In this document: positions 42,777 through 51,381 of the stretch, piece after piece | How the letters are laid out: each line of letters begins with the position of its first letter | How positions within the stretch are numbered: position 1 is the first letter of the stretch | Assembly: GCA_946498245.1 (NCBI GenBank) | Contig: CAMMNN010000001.1 | Span: forward strand, 1-64,000 | Origin: an uncultured Clostridium sp. | Lineage (GTDB): Bacteria > Bacillota > Clostridia > Lachnospirales > Lachnospiraceae | Length of the DNA stretch: 64,000 nucleotides | Direction of reading: 5' to 3' | Translations under genes and position numbers: made by a program | Notes under the pieces: generated by a model | Seen by the model: only the letters and a program-made list of their open reading frames with translations | Told to the model about the DNA's origin: nothing | Database searches by the model: none

Positions 42777-42860
42777 TCTCCCCGACAGAGTACTATTGTT
42801 ATAACATACCCCAAAAATTTTTCAATGAAAAAGCCCAAAAAGGGCGTTGAAAGCTTCTCG

Positions 42861-42944
42861 TTGACTATTATCATAAAATAATTATAAATATTTTTGGAAT
42901 ATTCTTTTAAGCATATTGACTTTCATCATAATTAAGAATATGAT
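42861..42944 (+). promoter_or_regulatory. abiE promoter with direct and inverted repeats
   Basis: TTGACT (42916-42921), 17 bases, TATGAT (42939-42944) give the promoter. Two near-identical 16-base direct repeats, TTGACTATTATCATAA (42861-42876) and TTGACTTTCATCATAA (42916-42931), differ at two positions; an inverted pair ATATTCTT (42899-42906) / AAGAATAT (42934-42941) overlaps the -10. AbiEi antitoxins of known systems bind repeats upstream of their own operon and repress it, so these are candidate sites. Confidence 0.75.
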
Positions 42945-42976
42945 ATTATCAAATAATTCTAAAATGGGGTGAGCGC

Positions 42977-43570
42977 ATGGATTATATAACCGAACTTACC
43001 GCCATTGCTTCGGAACACGGCGGTATTATTGAAACGAAAATTGCTGCACAGCGCGGTATCTCCAAAGCCATGCTCTACAAACTGTGCAAAGAAGATAAAA
43101 TCTACAGAATCGTAAAAGGGCAGTATATCCTTCCAGACGATATGCAGGACGAACTGCTGTCCATCAGCAAGCGTTCCGATAAAATTATTTTTTCTCACGA
43201 AACAGCATTGTTCCTGCACGGGATTTCCGACAGAACGCCCTTTGAACATACCGTTACGGCTCCGTCTGGTTGCATTCCGTCTGCCGCAATCAAATCCGAG
43301 TGTAAGGTGTATTACATCAAGCCAGAATTGTTTGAGCTTGGCAAAACGATGCTGAAAACGTCTGCGGGCAACGAAGTGCAAGCCTATGATTTAGAGCGCA
43401 CGATCTGTGACGTTATCCGCAGCCGTAATAAATTGGGAACAGAAACTTTCTTAGCCGCGCTGAAAATGTACGCGGCAAGCCCCCAAAAGAATCTAAACAA
43501 ATTAAACACCTATGCAAAGCAAATGCGTGTGGAAAAGGTGTTGCGTCAGTATTTGGAGGTGCTCCTGTGA
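42977..43570 (+). CDS. abiEi: AbiEi antitoxin of a type IV toxin-antitoxin system
   Basis: The 197-residue product has the winged-helix N-terminus (LTAIASEHGGIIETKIAAQR, then KAMLYKLCKEDKIYRIVKGQYI) and the AbiEi C-terminal domain with ISKRSDKIIFSHETALFLHG, HTVTAPSG, and the closing YDLERTICDVIRSRNKLGTE block. It represses its operon and offsets the nucleotidyltransferase toxin encoded downstream. Its stop overlaps the toxin start by four bases (43567-43570). Its placement beside a decayed transposase suggests arrival by horizontal transfer. Confidence 0.93.
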   Translation: MDYITELTAIASEHGGIIETKIAAQRGISKAMLYKLCKEDKIYRIVKGQYILPDDMQDELLSISKRSDKIIFSHETALFLHGISDRTPFEHTVTAPSGCIPSAAIKSECKVYYIKPELFELGKTMLKTSAGNEVQAYDLERTICDVIRSRNKLGTETFLAALKMYAASPQKNLNKLNTYAKQMRVEKVLRQYLEVLL

Positions 43571-44391
43571 GTAAAGCAATGAGCCTTAAGGCAAAGATCC
43601 GCAATATTGCAAAACAGAAAAACATTCCTGCCCAGGTGATCCTGCAGAACTATATGTTCGAGCGCCTGCTTGTCCGTCTTTCCGCTTCCGAATACAAAGA
43701 AAAGTTTGTGCTGAAGGGCGGTATGCTCATAGCTGCCATTGTCGGTCTCGATAATCGTGCAACGATGGATATGGACACCACATTAAAAAATCTTCCACTT
43801 ACACCGGAAGCAATCCGTAGTGCATTGGAAGAAATTTGTGATATTCCATTCGACGATGGCGTGGTGTTTGAGGTCGGCACGATCTCTCCCATCCGTGAGG
43901 ATGATATTTACGGTGGCTACCGCGTGATGATGAATGCCAAGTTTGATACCTTGCTCACACCGCTGTGCATTGACGTTTCCACGGGCGACGCTATCACACC
44001 CCACGCAATTCCGTATCAGTTTTCAGAAATCTTTGACGATGAGAAATCCTACGAGTTGTGGGCGTACAACATCGAAACCGTTATGGCGGAAAAGGTGGAA
44101 ACCATCCTCCGCCGCAGCGTGTTCAACACTCGTCCCAGAGATTTTTATGATGCCTACATACTGGTAACGACGCAGAGATTTGATAAGGCGGTGTTCGCTG
44201 AAGCATTGACTGCAACAGCGGCACACAGAGGCACCTCAGAGCAGATCGCCGATGTACCGGGTATTCTGCATAACATCGAAACCAGCGCAGAACTCAAAAC
44301 CATGTGGGACAAGTATCGTAAGCAGTTTGCTTATGCAGAGCAGATTGAATATGAGCAGATTATGGCTGTGCTTAAAACACTAACTGCGTAA
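43567..44391 (+). CDS. abiEii: AbiEii nucleotidyltransferase toxin
   Basis: The 274-residue product has the AbiEii nucleotidyltransferase signature: FVLKGGMLIAAIVGLDNRAT followed by MDMDTTLKNLPL with the metal-binding D-x-D, then VMMNAKFDTLLTPLCIDVSTGD (third acidic residue) and NIETVMAEKVETILRR, then TRPRDFYDAYIL. Such toxins transfer nucleotides, for example onto tRNA, and stop growth on phage infection. All key residues visible by eye are intact, so it should be active. Start is GTG 43567, coupled to the antitoxin. Confidence 0.93.
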   Translation: MSKAMSLKAKIRNIAKQKNIPAQVILQNYMFERLLVRLSASEYKEKFVLKGGMLIAAIVGLDNRATMDMDTTLKNLPLTPEAIRSALEEICDIPFDDGVVFEVGTISPIREDDIYGGYRVMMNAKFDTLLTPLCIDVSTGDAITPHAIPYQFSEIFDDEKSYELWAYNIETVMAEKVETILRRSVFNTRPRDFYDAYILVTTQRFDKAVFAEALTATAAHRGTSEQIADVPGILHNIETSAELKTMWDKYRKQFAYAEQIEYEQIMAVLKTLTA

Positions 44392-44420
44392 TATGACTCA
44401 CAAAACAAGAAGTTATTAAC

Positions 44421-44583
44421 ATGACAATGATTACAGAGCAAAACAAGGATTCTGCCAAAGAAAGATTAGCCGATTTGATTCAACGATACGCGCTTTGTCC
44501 CAAACCCCGAACAGCCTGCTGATGCTCAGTTTATGGGTATTCTCTCAGCTTTTACCTTCAATCACAGTTCAAAATCAAGATAA
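44421..44583 (+). pseudogene. Short ORF with a probable frameshift
   Basis: ATG 44421 opens MTMITEQNKDSAKERLADLIQ and stops at 44522 after 33 codons, while the +1 frame continues coding-like (NPEQPADAQFMGILSAF) to TAA 44581-44583. Together they read as one ~53-residue gene with a frameshift near 44495. No family is recognised. It may belong to the abiE cargo. The rest of 44392-44775 contains the terminator at 44588 and otherwise nothing I recognise. Confidence 0.35.
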
Positions 44584-44587
44584 AAAA

Positions 44588-44629
44588 GTAAGCCATACCT
44601 GGTTATCAAACCAAGTATAGCTTGCTTTT
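44588..44629 (+). terminator. Terminator of the abiE region
   Basis: An extended stem pairs 44588-44604 with 44609-44625 with two C.A mismatches and one G.T pair, a four-base loop ATCA, and then TTTT. It closes the rightward abiE transcript. Confidence 0.85.
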
Positions 44630-44775
44630 GTTTTAGCCAACCCTGTCTGACAGATGCCGTAGATAGTTAAATTTTTGGTTTAACTGTTTTACGGACACCC
44701 GCCATTTCTGGACGCCTTTGAAGAATCCCGGATTTACCGGGGCCTTTTTCTGGTAGATTAAAAGGCATTTGCACC

Positions 44776-45261
44776 TCACTTTGTCGCAAATCTGTTCATA
44801 AAGAAGTCCGTAAAAGCGGCCAGCTCATCATCCTGGGACACGTATACATACAACTTTTCGTCTTCCAGCCAATCATAAGCATTGATACCGATATACCCTT
44901 TTTTGTCCGGATAAATAATAAAAGCGTCGGTAGGGTACTTGTTGCGATAGGCCTTCAAAATTTCAGAGCGGCGATAGTAGGTCGGCTCACCGCAGCCGGA
45001 CAGATCGGGAACTGTGGGAACCACCACAATCGTTTGAGTGGCTTCATTCCAGCCGACAATTAAATTTCCGATTTTTGTTTTGCTTCCATGGACAAATCCA
45101 TAATTGAAGCGGCTCACATCCTCGGTATATCCGAAAATCAGCCGATAGCTGTCCCCGTCTTTTACAACCTGGTTAAACAAAGTGCGCATTTTCTTCGCAT
45201 TTGCATTACTCTTTTCCATGTCAATTTCCGGTCCTTTAAACAACTTGCTAAAAAATCCCAT
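44776..45261 (-). CDS. Orphan 161-residue protein
   Basis: The product is soluble, opening MGFFSKLFKGPEIDMEKSN like a membrane-proximal or SseB-like small protein, with a strand-rich centre (YRLIFGYTEDVSRFNYGFVH, then KIGNLIVGWN) and a C-terminus holding IIYPDKKGYIGINAYDW. No family is recognised. The frame opens at 45297, but ATG 45261 after CAGGAGG is clearly better. The gene faces the abiE terminator. Nothing in its context gives a function. Confidence 0.65.
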   Translation of the reverse strand: MGFFSKLFKGPEIDMEKSNANAKKMRTLFNQVVKDGDSYRLIFGYTEDVSRFNYGFVHGSKTKIGNLIVGWNEATQTIVVVPTVPDLSGCGEPTYYRRSEILKAYRNKYPTDAFIIYPDKKGYIGINAYDWLEDEKLYVYVSQDDELAAFTDFFMNRFATK

Positions 45262-45374
45262 AACCTTTTCCTCCTGAATATTGATTCCCGCGAGCAACGC
45301 TCCAAGTGGAACCCAGACCCGCTGTTAAAATAAAGTTAAAAAAATGAATTTGTTTTTATTTTGCTTAAAATAAA

Positions 45375-45416
45375 ATCCGCCGGAATATAACATCATAACA
45401 GAATATTCGGACGGAT
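45375..45416 (-). terminator. Terminator of the TetR gene
   Basis: On the minus strand ATCCGTCCGAATAT (45416-45403) faces ATATTCCGGCGGAT (45388-45375); the arms are imperfectly complementary and are followed by TTTATTTT. It lies just past the TetR stop. Confidence 0.6.
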
Positions 45417-45433
45417 GTATTTAATTCCATCAT

Positions 45434-46054
45434 TTAAGAAGCGGGGGCCTGCTTCAGTTTTTCCAGGGCGTCTACAATCGTATTGATCTGAAAGGCAACG
45501 GTATCGTCAGCAGCTTCAGGAACAAGAAAAGGAAGAGTATCGGGAAGCGCCCTGCGAATAACTATGACTGCCAGACTTAAATTTGTAAAGAGCCAGATTC
45601 CTCTTTCGTCTGTTTTGATCCCGAAATTTTCTAAAATTTCCCCAAACAGCCGGAGCTGTTTTTGGCGAAATGTCCGGTAACTTTCCTTTGACAGACGCTT
45701 GAAAATAAGCTGCTGTTCTTCAATGGTCAAAACAGCAATTCCGTTTCTTTCACCATAACAGCAGGCATAAAGAAATTGCTTTACAGCCTCACGCCAGGTT
45801 AAAGCAGGATCAGCCATCAGCTTTTGGACATACTCAATGATTTTAGGCTGCTGCCAGTACAGCGCTTCCACCACAAAATCTTCTTTCGTTGGGAAAAAAG
45901 AATAGAAGAAGGTTCGCGATATGCCGACTTCCTTATATATTTGCTCTACCGTTGTATGCTGTATGCCTTGTTTTGCCATCAGGTCGAGCCCAACTGTAAT
46001 GAGAGCTGTTCTGATACGCTCCCGATCTTCTTCAGAATAAGCTACCTTTGGCAT
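45434..46054 (-). CDS. TetR-family transcriptional regulator
   Basis: The product (206 residues) begins MPKVAYSEEDRERIRTALIT with the helix-turn-helix ITVGLDLMAKQGIQHTTVEQ, IYKEVGISRTFFYSFFPTKE, the strongest TetR signature. The rest is a helical ligand domain without close likeness. ATG 46054 is preferred to ATG 46072 because of GGGGTG upstream and the family's usual start. No obvious target gene lies beside it except the oppositely oriented NagB-like gene at 46236. Confidence 0.9.
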   Translation of the reverse strand: MPKVAYSEEDRERIRTALITVGLDLMAKQGIQHTTVEQIYKEVGISRTFFYSFFPTKEDFVVEALYWQQPKIIEYVQKLMADPALTWREAVKQFLYACCYGERNGIAVLTIEEQQLIFKRLSKESYRTFRQKQLRLFGEILENFGIKTDERGIWLFTNLSLAVIVIRRALPDTLPFLVPEAADDTVAFQINTIVDALEKLKQAPAS

Positions 46055-46235
46055 ATCTATCACCCCGCACACAAATAAAGATAATTTTTTGTATTTGACT
46101 TTATCTTAGCATATTTCATAGAGGAAGGCAAGAGAAAAGTGCCTGCCGCTGTCGGCCGATTCGGTATGATAAAAAATCCCACTATTTTTTCGTCCTAATG
46201 AGTGTTATGCTGAAACCAGAAAGGGGCGGATGCCA

Positions 46236-47057
46236 ATGAAAGAAACGTCGTACTATCGGATCCCGGAGGAGGAAGTGATCCGGCTGTCTAAAATTCCTAT
46301 TTTCCGTATGGAAAACCAAGCCTCTGTCTTTTATAAAATGGCCCTGGAAATGGCGGAAACCATAGAGGCCCGCAATGGAGAGGGAAAAAGGACGGTATAT
46401 ATTCTTCCCTACGGCCCCACAGGCCAATATCCTTTCTTTGTCCAATGGGTTAATAAAAGGAAAATCAGCCTCAAAAACGCATGGTTTATCAGCATGGACG
46501 ACTGGCTGGGGGAGGATGGCCGCCCGGTGAAAAAAGACAGTATCCACTCTCTCAGGCGCAAGTTTGACGAGGCGCTGTATTCCAAAATAGATGGAGAGCT
46601 GGCAATGCCAGAAAATCAGCGGATCTTCCCGGATTCCTGCCATTTAGCGGAGATTCCGGAGCTGATAGAAAAGCTGGGCGGCGTGGACATTTGCTTTGCC
46701 GGCTTTGGGTTAAACGGCCATCTTGGCTTTAATGAACCGTCAGATATGGGGATACAGGAATTTGCCAATCTGGGAACGAGGGTAGTAAAAATTTCCGACG
46801 TTACTCTGGCTGTGAAAGGGTCGTCGGCTATGAATGGAGCTTTGGAAGATATTCCTGCCTTTGGCGTTACGGTGGGAATGAAAGAAATGCTGGGGGCGGC
46901 AAAAATAAGCGCCTACTGTTTTAGGGACTGGCATTCCGGGGCCGTCAGAAGGGCGGGCTGCGGATCTGTTTCCGCCGGTTTTCCAGCATCTCTTTTGCAG
47001 CTTCACCCCAATGCTTCCATTACGTGTTCCCCCAATGCCCTGGCTCCATGCTATTAA
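46236..47057 (+). CDS. Glucosamine-6-phosphate deaminase/isomerase-like protein
   Basis: The product (273 residues) has NagB/SugAR-fold blocks: VYILPYGPTGQYPFFVQW (phosphate loop), KNAWFISMDDWLG (Asp pair), VDICFAGFGLNGHLGFNEPSD (the G-x-x-G-H-x-x-F-N-E signature), and a C-terminal SGAVRRAGCGSVSAGFPASLLQ. True NagB converts glucosamine-6-P to fructose-6-P and ammonia; this protein is a divergent member, so the sugar may differ. ATG 46236 has AAAGGGGCGG at good spacing, better than ATG 46230. It stands 55 bases before an ABC importer operon. Confidence 0.85.
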   Translation: MKETSYYRIPEEEVIRLSKIPIFRMENQASVFYKMALEMAETIEARNGEGKRTVYILPYGPTGQYPFFVQWVNKRKISLKNAWFISMDDWLGEDGRPVKKDSIHSLRRKFDEALYSKIDGELAMPENQRIFPDSCHLAEIPELIEKLGGVDICFAGFGLNGHLGFNEPSDMGIQEFANLGTRVVKISDVTLAVKGSSAMNGALEDIPAFGVTVGMKEMLGAAKISAYCFRDWHSGAVRRAGCGSVSAGFPASLLQLHPNASITCSPNALAPCY

Positions 47058-47111
47058 GAGACGGAAAGGCAGGAGGGGCGGAACCCGGAATACTGCGAGG
47101 AGGATATAGCT

Positions 47112-47882
47112 ATGAAACGATTAGGAACAATGAATAAAAGAGTGTGGTCGCTGATTTCCTTGGTTATCTGTCTGATTATCTGGCAGCTTATTTCCGTTTC
47201 CAGCGCTGGAGCGGTCTTTGCTTCCCCCAAAAGAACCTTGATGGCGTTTATTACTATGGCTCGGGACGGGACAATCTGGGTTCATATTGGTTACAGCCTG
47301 TTTCGGGTTCTGGCGGGTTTCACATTGGGGCTTCTGGCAGCCATTCCCATTGCATTCCTCATGGGATGGTATAAAGCAGCCCAATATCTGTTGGAACCAG
47401 TAGTTCAGTTTATCCGGACCATACCGCCTATCGCCTATATTCCTCTGGTGATTGTGGCTCTGGGAGTGGACGAATCCTCCAAAGTCATGGTGATCTTTAT
47501 CGCCACTTTTTTGGTAATGGTCATTACCATCTATCAGGGGGTAAAAAACGTGGATTCTACCCTGGTAAAAGCTGCCAGAGTGCTGGGGGCGGGAGATAAG
47601 GATATTTTCTTTCATGTGGTGGTACCCGCCTCCTTTCCCTTTGTGCTGACAGCCATACGACTGGGGCTCTCCGCAGGCCTTACGACGCTGATTGCCTCGG
47701 AGCTGACAGGGGCCAGCAAGGGCCTGGGAACCATGATTCAGGAAGCCAGTATGTATTTTCGGATGGACGTGGTCATTATGGGAATTATGGTAATCGGCAT
47801 TATTGGGCTTTTGCTGAATAAAATTGTGCATCTTCTGGAAAGGTGGCTGACGGGATGGCAGGAAACGCATCAGGCAACGTAA
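47112..47882 (+). CDS. ABC importer permease, SsuC/TauC type
   Basis: The 256-residue product has six TM segments and the EAA loop VKAARVLGAGDKDIFFHVVV with VPASFPFVLTAIRLGLSAG after it, typical for nitrate/sulfonate/taurine/hydroxymethylpyrimidine importers. The preceding site is AGGAGG. Its last codons overlap the ATP-binding gene by about 28 bases, so the two are translationally coupled. Confidence 0.92.
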   Translation: MKRLGTMNKRVWSLISLVICLIIWQLISVSSAGAVFASPKRTLMAFITMARDGTIWVHIGYSLFRVLAGFTLGLLAAIPIAFLMGWYKAAQYLLEPVVQFIRTIPPIAYIPLVIVALGVDESSKVMVIFIATFLVMVITIYQGVKNVDSTLVKAARVLGAGDKDIFFHVVVPASFPFVLTAIRLGLSAGLTTLIASELTGASKGLGTMIQEASMYFRMDVVIMGIMVIGIIGLLLNKIVHLLERWLTGWQETHQAT

Positions 47883-48649
47883 TTGTAAAAATTGACAAGG
47901 TGGAGAAAATCTATCAGGGACGGGCAGGAAACGTAACGGCTCTGAACGGAGTGGATTTGGAAATCAAAGAAAACGAATTTGTCAGCGTAGTAGGGCCCTC
48001 AGGCTGCGGAAAATCGACGCTGCTTAATATTATAGCAGGGCTGGAGGAACCGACGGCAGGAAACGTCTTTGTAAAAGGGAAAAAAGTGGAGGGCACAGGA
48101 AAGGAAAGAGGCGTTATTTTCCAGCAGTACGCCCTGTTTCCCTGGCTGACAGTAAAAAAGAACGTGAAATTCGGCTTAAAACTTCAGGGAATGAAGGAAC
48201 CTTTGCTGTCGGAAACGGCAGAGAAATACCTTCGTCTGGTAGGTCTGGAGGAATTTAGCGAAAGCTACCCCAAAGAACTGTCGGGAGGCATGAAACAGAG
48301 AGTCGCCATTGCCAGAGCCTATGCGGTAAACCCGAAAATCCTTTTGATGGACGAACCTTTCGGAGCTTTGGACGCCCAGACCCGGACCCAGCTTCAGTCC
48401 GAGCTTTTAACTACCTGGGAACAGGAGAAAAAGACCTGCTTTTTCATTACCCATGACGTGGATGAGGCTATTATCCTGTCTCAGAGGGTTGTTATTATGA
48501 GCGCAAGGCCGGGGCGGATAAAAGAAATTATCCCTGTTCCCATCCCTTATCCAAGAACCCAGGAAACGAAAATGACAAAAGAATTTATGGATTTAAAAGT
48601 AAGGATTTGGGGACAGGTATACAGGGAATTTCTGGAAGTTCGGAAATAG
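47855..48649 (+). CDS. ABC importer ATP-binding protein, SsuB/TauB type
   Basis: The product (264 residues) has Walker A GPSGCGKST, Q-loop GVIFQQYALFPWLTV, signature ELSGGMKQR, Walker B LLMDEPFGALD and the H-loop FFITHDVDEA. The QYALFPWLTV stretch is typical of the Ssu/Tau subgroup. ATG 47855 with AAGGTGG is chosen; a GTG at 47843 is the alternative. Energises the permease at 47112. Confidence 0.95.
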   Translation: MAGNASGNVIVKIDKVEKIYQGRAGNVTALNGVDLEIKENEFVSVVGPSGCGKSTLLNIIAGLEEPTAGNVFVKGKKVEGTGKERGVIFQQYALFPWLTVKKNVKFGLKLQGMKEPLLSETAEKYLRLVGLEEFSESYPKELSGGMKQRVAIARAYAVNPKILLMDEPFGALDAQTRTQLQSELLTTWEQEKKTCFFITHDVDEAIILSQRVVIMSARPGRIKEIIPVPIPYPRTQETKMTKEFMDLKVRIWGQVYREFLEVRK

Positions 48650-48699
48650 CCGTTTACATGGTGCAAGGAAAACACTAAGATGGAGAAGGAGGATTAGGA

Positions 48700-49809
48700 A
48701 TGAAAAAGATCACAAGCTTGATGCTGTCAATGGCCCTTTTGAGTATGCTCTTCGGGTGCGGAGCGGCCCCGTCCGGACAGCCTGCTTCTGAGGCGGCAAC
48801 CGAGAAAGAAGCCGTCACAACAGAGGCGAAAGACACCCAGCCGGAGGAAACTTCTGAGGCTGCCGCAGAACCAGAGGAAAGGCCGGAAACCGTAAAAATC
48901 CGTGTGGCCTACCACCCCAATTTCGGCGGGAACAACCTGTATATTACGGCTGAGAAAAACGGATTTTTTGAAGAAGAGGGCCTGGAAGTAGAGCCTGTAA
49001 AATTTACGGCGGGTCCCCAGGAAGTGGCGGCTATGGTAGCAGGGGATGTGGACATCGGTTACATCGGCCACGGAGCTACGTTTTTGGCGGTTCAAAGGCA
49101 GGTAAACGTTTTTCTGACGGAATTTTTGGGAAACGGCGATGAAATCCTTACGTATCAGGGTTCCGGCATCACCTCCCTGGAAGATTTAAAGGGAAAGACC
49201 ATTGCCACAGCTCCTGGGACTTCCGGCGAAACGGTTTTAAATCTGGCGCTGGAAAAGGCAGGCCTTACCAGCTCTGAGGTGAATATCGTCAATATGGACG
49301 CAGCCGGCATGGTGGCGGCCATTGTAGGGAAAAAAGTGGACGCCTGTACCCTTTGGCCTCCTCAGACCACAGAGGTTCGCAAGGCCATGGGAGAAGGGGA
49401 GATAGTCAGTCTGGCCACCATAGGGGACTTTCGGGATCAGTTCGCCTTCCCCGGCCACTGGGTTGTGACCCCTAAATTTATGGAAGAAAATCCCGACGTT
49501 ATGGTCCGGTTTTCCAGAGCAATGTTAAAGGCTATGGATTACCGGAGAGATCATCCGGAAGAAACGGCGGGAAATGTGGCGGAGTTTATTGACGCGCCGA
49601 TTGACGGCGTAACGGAGGAAATGAACCGGATCGACCTGTTTGACGCTGATTACTGCTACCAGGTTATGACTGACGGAACGGCGGCAAAATGGTACGATGC
49701 TCTCCAAAATCTCTATGTGAAGGACGGCAGCGTGGAAAAGACGGTTCCGGTGGGAGAATGGTTCCGGCCGGAGTTCGTAAAAGAGGCCTATGAGTCTATG
49801 GAAAAATAG
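48700..49809 (+). CDS. ABC importer binding lipoprotein, SsuA/NMT1 type
   Basis: The 369-residue product has a lipoprotein signal with lipobox LFGC, a T/E/A-rich linker to residue ~60, and an NMT1/SsuA-like binding fold: VAYHPNFGGNNLYITAEKNG, FFEEEGLEVEPVKF, MVAGDVDIGYIGHGAT, LEDLKGKTIATAPGTSGE and VDACTLWPPQT. Ligand is not determinable; aliphatic sulfonates, taurine or a thiamine precursor are the family's usual ligands. It is encoded after the ATPase and before the two-component system. Confidence 0.92.
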   Translation: MKKITSLMLSMALLSMLFGCGAAPSGQPASEAATEKEAVTTEAKDTQPEETSEAAAEPEERPETVKIRVAYHPNFGGNNLYITAEKNGFFEEEGLEVEPVKFTAGPQEVAAMVAGDVDIGYIGHGATFLAVQRQVNVFLTEFLGNGDEILTYQGSGITSLEDLKGKTIATAPGTSGETVLNLALEKAGLTSSEVNIVNMDAAGMVAAIVGKKVDACTLWPPQTTEVRKAMGEGEIVSLATIGDFRDQFAFPGHWVVTPKFMEENPDVMVRFSRAMLKAMDYRRDHPEETAGNVAEFIDAPIDGVTEEMNRIDLFDADYCYQVMTDGTAAKWYDALQNLYVKDGSVEKTVPVGEWFRPEFVKEAYESMEK

Positions 49810-49848
49810 TTCCGGTTTGTACGGCCAATGTAAAGTGAGGGTTGCGGA

Positions 49849-51363
49849 ATGCTGATTATTATGATGGCTTTAATTGCAGCAGTGGCATTGGCTGTAGTCT
49901 GCCTGCGCCGGGACAAGATTTCTCTTTTAATCCTGGCGCTGTGCAGCAGCTTTATCGTAATGCTGACGGGAATTGTGATTTATACGGCGAAAATAGGCGG
50001 TTTTTCCAAAAGTCAGCAGATTGTTTTGTTTCTGCTGCCGAAGATCCAGCAGTACCTCCAGTATCTTCCCATTTCCCTGGATCTCCAGGGGTATCTGACA
50101 GCAGTGGGAAGATGCTGTTTCCCCTGTATTTTGCTGCTGATTGCCCTGAACTATTCAATGAGTTCCTTTATCCGCAGGCATTCCTGGAGTCTGCGGATAT
50201 TGGCGTTTGGAGCGGGAGTTTGGCTGATTTACTATTATCCCCCGGTTTTCCGCTTTTGGGTAAGAGGAAGGTGGGGGCTGCAGCGGTTTATGGGAAACCT
50301 CTCCCTAATGTGGATCCTGTGCTGCATTCTTTTAGCCGTAATTTTGCTGTTCCATGAGTACCGCAGTATTTTTATTCCTTACTTTAAAAAGAATTTCCGG
50401 TACATTTTACTGTCTTATGTAAGTATGGCTTTTTTGTATGTGATTTACGGAATCCACGATCCGGCCCAGATTTATCAGTTTTACGGATTGGAGTTTTTGT
50501 GGATTTGGCGGGGGAGCTACACCACAGGAATGATGGATTCCTTTACCTGGGTGGCCTTGGGCTTGTGCTCCGTATTTTTCGTAATATTGGGTTCTGTAAA
50601 TTTGCTCCATTACACCCAGGTAACGTACAATGAGGATATGGAAACGGTGTATCTTCAGAGTAAAATCGATCAGACCCGGCTGGGGGCCTCGGTTTTCGTC
50701 CACAGCATCAAAAATCAGCTTTTGGCCAACCGGGTATTAAATAAAAAACTGAATTATGAGCTGGACAAGGGACAGCCGGATTTGGAAAGGATCCGGGATT
50801 TGGCGGGGCAGTTAAATGAAATGAATGAGACAATGACAGCCCGTATGGAGGATCTGTACCGGGCCATCAGGACAAACTCCATTATGCTGGTGCCCGTCTC
50901 AGCAAAGGAGGTAGCGGCTGCGGCTGTGGCCCGATTCCACCAGAAATACCCTGGCTGTACCGTGCATACGGAGATTCGAAGCGGAGACTGCCTTTTGGCG
51001 GATAAAGACCATCTCTCTGAAGCCATTTATAATCTTCTCTGCAACGGCCAGGAATCAATTCTGGAAGCGGGAAGGGAGAAGCAGGGGGATCTGCAGCTCA
51101 TTATCCAGAACCAGAGACTCCATACGGTGCTGGAAATCCGGGATAACGGAAAAGGGATCTCCAGGGCGGATCGATTCCGGATTTACGAGCCTTTTTACAC
51201 CAGCAAAAATACCAGTTACAACTGGGGCATGGGGTTGTATTATGTCCGCAACATTATAAAAGGCCATTACGGTACCCTCCGGGCAGAGAGCCGGCCGGGA
51301 AACGGCGCCGCCTTTTTTATTATGCTGCCCCGGTATGACTCCGCAGCGGAGAAAAAGGACTGA
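49849..51363 (+). CDS. Membrane sensor histidine kinase
   Basis: The 504-residue product has about eight TM segments in residues 1-265, then a short H-box FVHSIKNQLLANRVLNKKL with His285 as the likely phospho-acceptor, N box AIYNLLCNGQES, G1 EIRDNGKGIS, and G2 NWGMGLYYVRNII. There is no HAMP or PAS domain, so the sensing is presumably by the membrane part. It precedes its response regulator by 18 bases. The location after the importer genes suggests that the pair controls, or senses through, that importer. Confidence 0.92.
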   Translation: MLIIMMALIAAVALAVVCLRRDKISLLILALCSSFIVMLTGIVIYTAKIGGFSKSQQIVLFLLPKIQQYLQYLPISLDLQGYLTAVGRCCFPCILLLIALNYSMSSFIRRHSWSLRILAFGAGVWLIYYYPPVFRFWVRGRWGLQRFMGNLSLMWILCCILLAVILLFHEYRSIFIPYFKKNFRYILLSYVSMAFLYVIYGIHDPAQIYQFYGLEFLWIWRGSYTTGMMDSFTWVALGLCSVFFVILGSVNLLHYTQVTYNEDMETVYLQSKIDQTRLGASVFVHSIKNQLLANRVLNKKLNYELDKGQPDLERIRDLAGQLNEMNETMTARMEDLYRAIRTNSIMLVPVSAKEVAAAAVARFHQKYPGCTVHTEIRSGDCLLADKDHLSEAIYNLLCNGQESILEAGREKQGDLQLIIQNQRLHTVLEIRDNGKGISRADRFRIYEPFYTSKNTSYNWGMGLYYVRNIIKGHYGTLRAESRPGNGAAFFIMLPRYDSAAEKKD

Positions 51364-51381
51364 CAAAAGGAGGGGAGATCT

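Noticed and set aside
47121-47870. 249-residue minus-strand frame
   Set aside because: Exact shadow of the ABC permease; the product is His/Gln/Asn-rich and unlike any protein.
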